Of a DNA stretch of 40,540 nucleotides, positions 39,868-40,540 are shown in pieces. The translations under genes were made by a program, and so were the position numbers. The notes beneath the pieces are model-generated. The model saw only the letters and a list, made by a program, of their open reading frames with translations. It had not been told where the DNA came from and did no database searches. Source of the stretch: Candidatus Methanomethylophilaceae archaeon. Its GTDB lineage: Archaea > Thermoplasmatota > Thermoplasmata > Methanomassiliicoccales > Methanomethylophilaceae. Positions within the stretch are counted from its first letter, which is position 1. The number at the start of each line of letters is the position of its first letter. The stretch is taken from contig SKGM01000009.1 of the NCBI GenBank assembly GCA_007117455.1, positions 1-40,540 of the forward strand, in the 5' to 3' direction.

Positions 39868-40540
39868 TCCTGGCGGCCAGTTTGGAGACCGCTACGGCCG
39901 AAACCGAGCCTTCCAATCCCATCAGCGGGTCCCCGTCCATGTTGCGCTGCATGATGGCCTCATCGTATGGTATCAGATTGTAATCCCTGACGCCCATCCC
40001 TTTGAGCCTGTCCCGGACAACATCCCTGTGAGAGTCCTGGACGGAGTTCACGACCAGGATGGTCTTTCCCGCATTGATCTCCAGCTCCCGGGATAATTCC
40101 AGTATGCGCATCGCGCTGCGCAGACCGGCGGCAGTGGGGTCAGACACCACCAATAGCACGTCCGCAACCGGCACGGTGCCACGTGAAAGATGCTCCATCC
40201 CCGCCTCGTTGTCTATGAGCACGTGACGATAAACTCCGACCAAGGATTGCAGGACATCACGGAGAACGGAGTTGGCGAAACAGTAGCACCCCTTACCCTG
40301 CGGCCTGCCCATGACCAGAAGGTCCGACCCCTTGCCTTCGGTCAGGGACTCCCGGGCCTTATGGGACAGGAGGTCGTGCTTGGCCATGCCAGGCGGTGCA
40401 TCCCGAATGGAGTCCAAGGCATCGGAGAGCATGGATTCTGGTTGCAAGCCCAGTTTCTCACCCAGATTGCTGTTGGGATCCGCATCGATGGCCAGCACCG
40501 GCGGTTCTCTGACCGATAGGTGCTGGATTAGAAGACTGGA
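39848..40540 (-). CDS. cooC: CooC/AcsF-type nickel-insertion ATPase, partial (5' end outside window)
   Basis: The frame is open to the right edge, giving 230 residues without the N-terminal P-loop. Visible motifs are LAIDADPNSNLGEKLG (switch I), QGKGCYCFAN (the CxC metal-binding pair of CooC dimers), HVLIDNEAGMEHLSRG (Walker B/switch II) and VVSDPTAAGLRSA. CooC proteins use ATP to load nickel into CO dehydrogenase, and AcsF into acetyl-CoA synthase. Placement beside acsB-acsD-acsC fits either. The gene is convergent with acsC and overlaps it by 20 nt, so it is in a separate transcript whose other genes lie beyond the edge. Confidence 0.92.
   Translation of the reverse strand, partial: SSLLIQHLSVREPPVLAIDADPNSNLGEKLGLQPESMLSDALDSIRDAPPGMAKHDLLSHKARESLTEGKGSDLLVMGRPQGKGCYCFANSVLRDVLQSLVGVYRHVLIDNEAGMEHLSRGTVPVADVLLVVSDPTAAGLRSAMRILELSRELEINAGKTILVVNSVQDSHRDVVRDRLKGMGVRDYNLIPYDEAIMQRNMDGDPLMGLEGSVSAVAVSKLAARITGGGS

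Overview
The window looks like a piece of an anaerobic archaeal chromosome, most likely from the Thermoplasmatota near Methanomassiliicoccales or the non-methanogenic lineages basal to it. This placement is inferred from gene content and was not computed. Archaeal signs are TATA elements about 22-28 nt upstream of starts (several apparently leaderless), a tRNA-Leu with a short intron after the anticodon, a DUF2769 Cys-rich protein, a TrmB-like regulator, a COG3044 ATPase and a three-subunit VOR-type ketoacid:ferredoxin oxidoreductase with a fused beta-gamma subunit. No CRISPR array, insertion sequence or rRNA gene was seen.

Layout. 1-1.0 kb: the N-terminal part of a UroD/MtaA-like methyltransferase (minus). 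1.1-5.7 kb: exonuclease III, an operon of a small basic protein, a PPC-domain protein and a COG3044 ATPase, a nucleoside deoxyribosyltransferase, a cupin and a small helical protein. 5.76-5.97 kb: an unannotated but strongly structured RNA on the minus strand with its own promoter and U-tract. 6.0-9.5 kb: a TrmB regulator with a ferredoxin-type aldo/keto reductase, then a permease/LMW-phosphatase/ArsR set with a 9-bp inverted-repeat operator. 9.5-15.4 kb: vorC-vorB-vorA, an HTH-cupin regulator, an acyl-CoA synthetase and an alpha/beta hydrolase, suggesting 2-oxoacid/acyl-CoA interconversion. 15.3-19.3 kb (minus): an orphan histidine kinase, a sodium symporter, an isochorismatase-like hydrolase and a DUF2769 protein.

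19.3-26.4 kb: an AT-rich leader followed by a three-gene chelatase operon (ChlI-like ATPase, ChlD-like ATPase/VWA, CobN), probably for metal insertion into a cobamide or related tetrapyrrole. 26.5-32.7 kb: a cell-surface glycan region, lower in GC after about 28.7 kb, with three glycosyltransferases, a frameshifted ParB-like-domain gene, a nitrilase-family gene and tRNA-Leu(UAA). 33-40.5 kb: two small conserved proteins and an ACT-domain protein, then the acetyl-CoA synthase operon: acetyl-CoA synthase with an extra ~258-residue N-terminal domain, both corrinoid iron-sulfur protein subunits, and a convergent, partial CooC/AcsF-type nickel ATPase. No catalytic CO dehydrogenase gene is present.

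Taken together, the window combines corrinoid methyl chemistry (UroD-family methyltransferase, cobalt-type chelatase, corrinoid protein), acetyl-CoA synthesis or cleavage, and ferredoxin-linked ketoacid oxidation. The two observations most worth following are the structured RNA at 5.76-5.97 kb and the acetyl-CoA synthase whose extra N-terminal domain may be a remnant of CO dehydrogenase.
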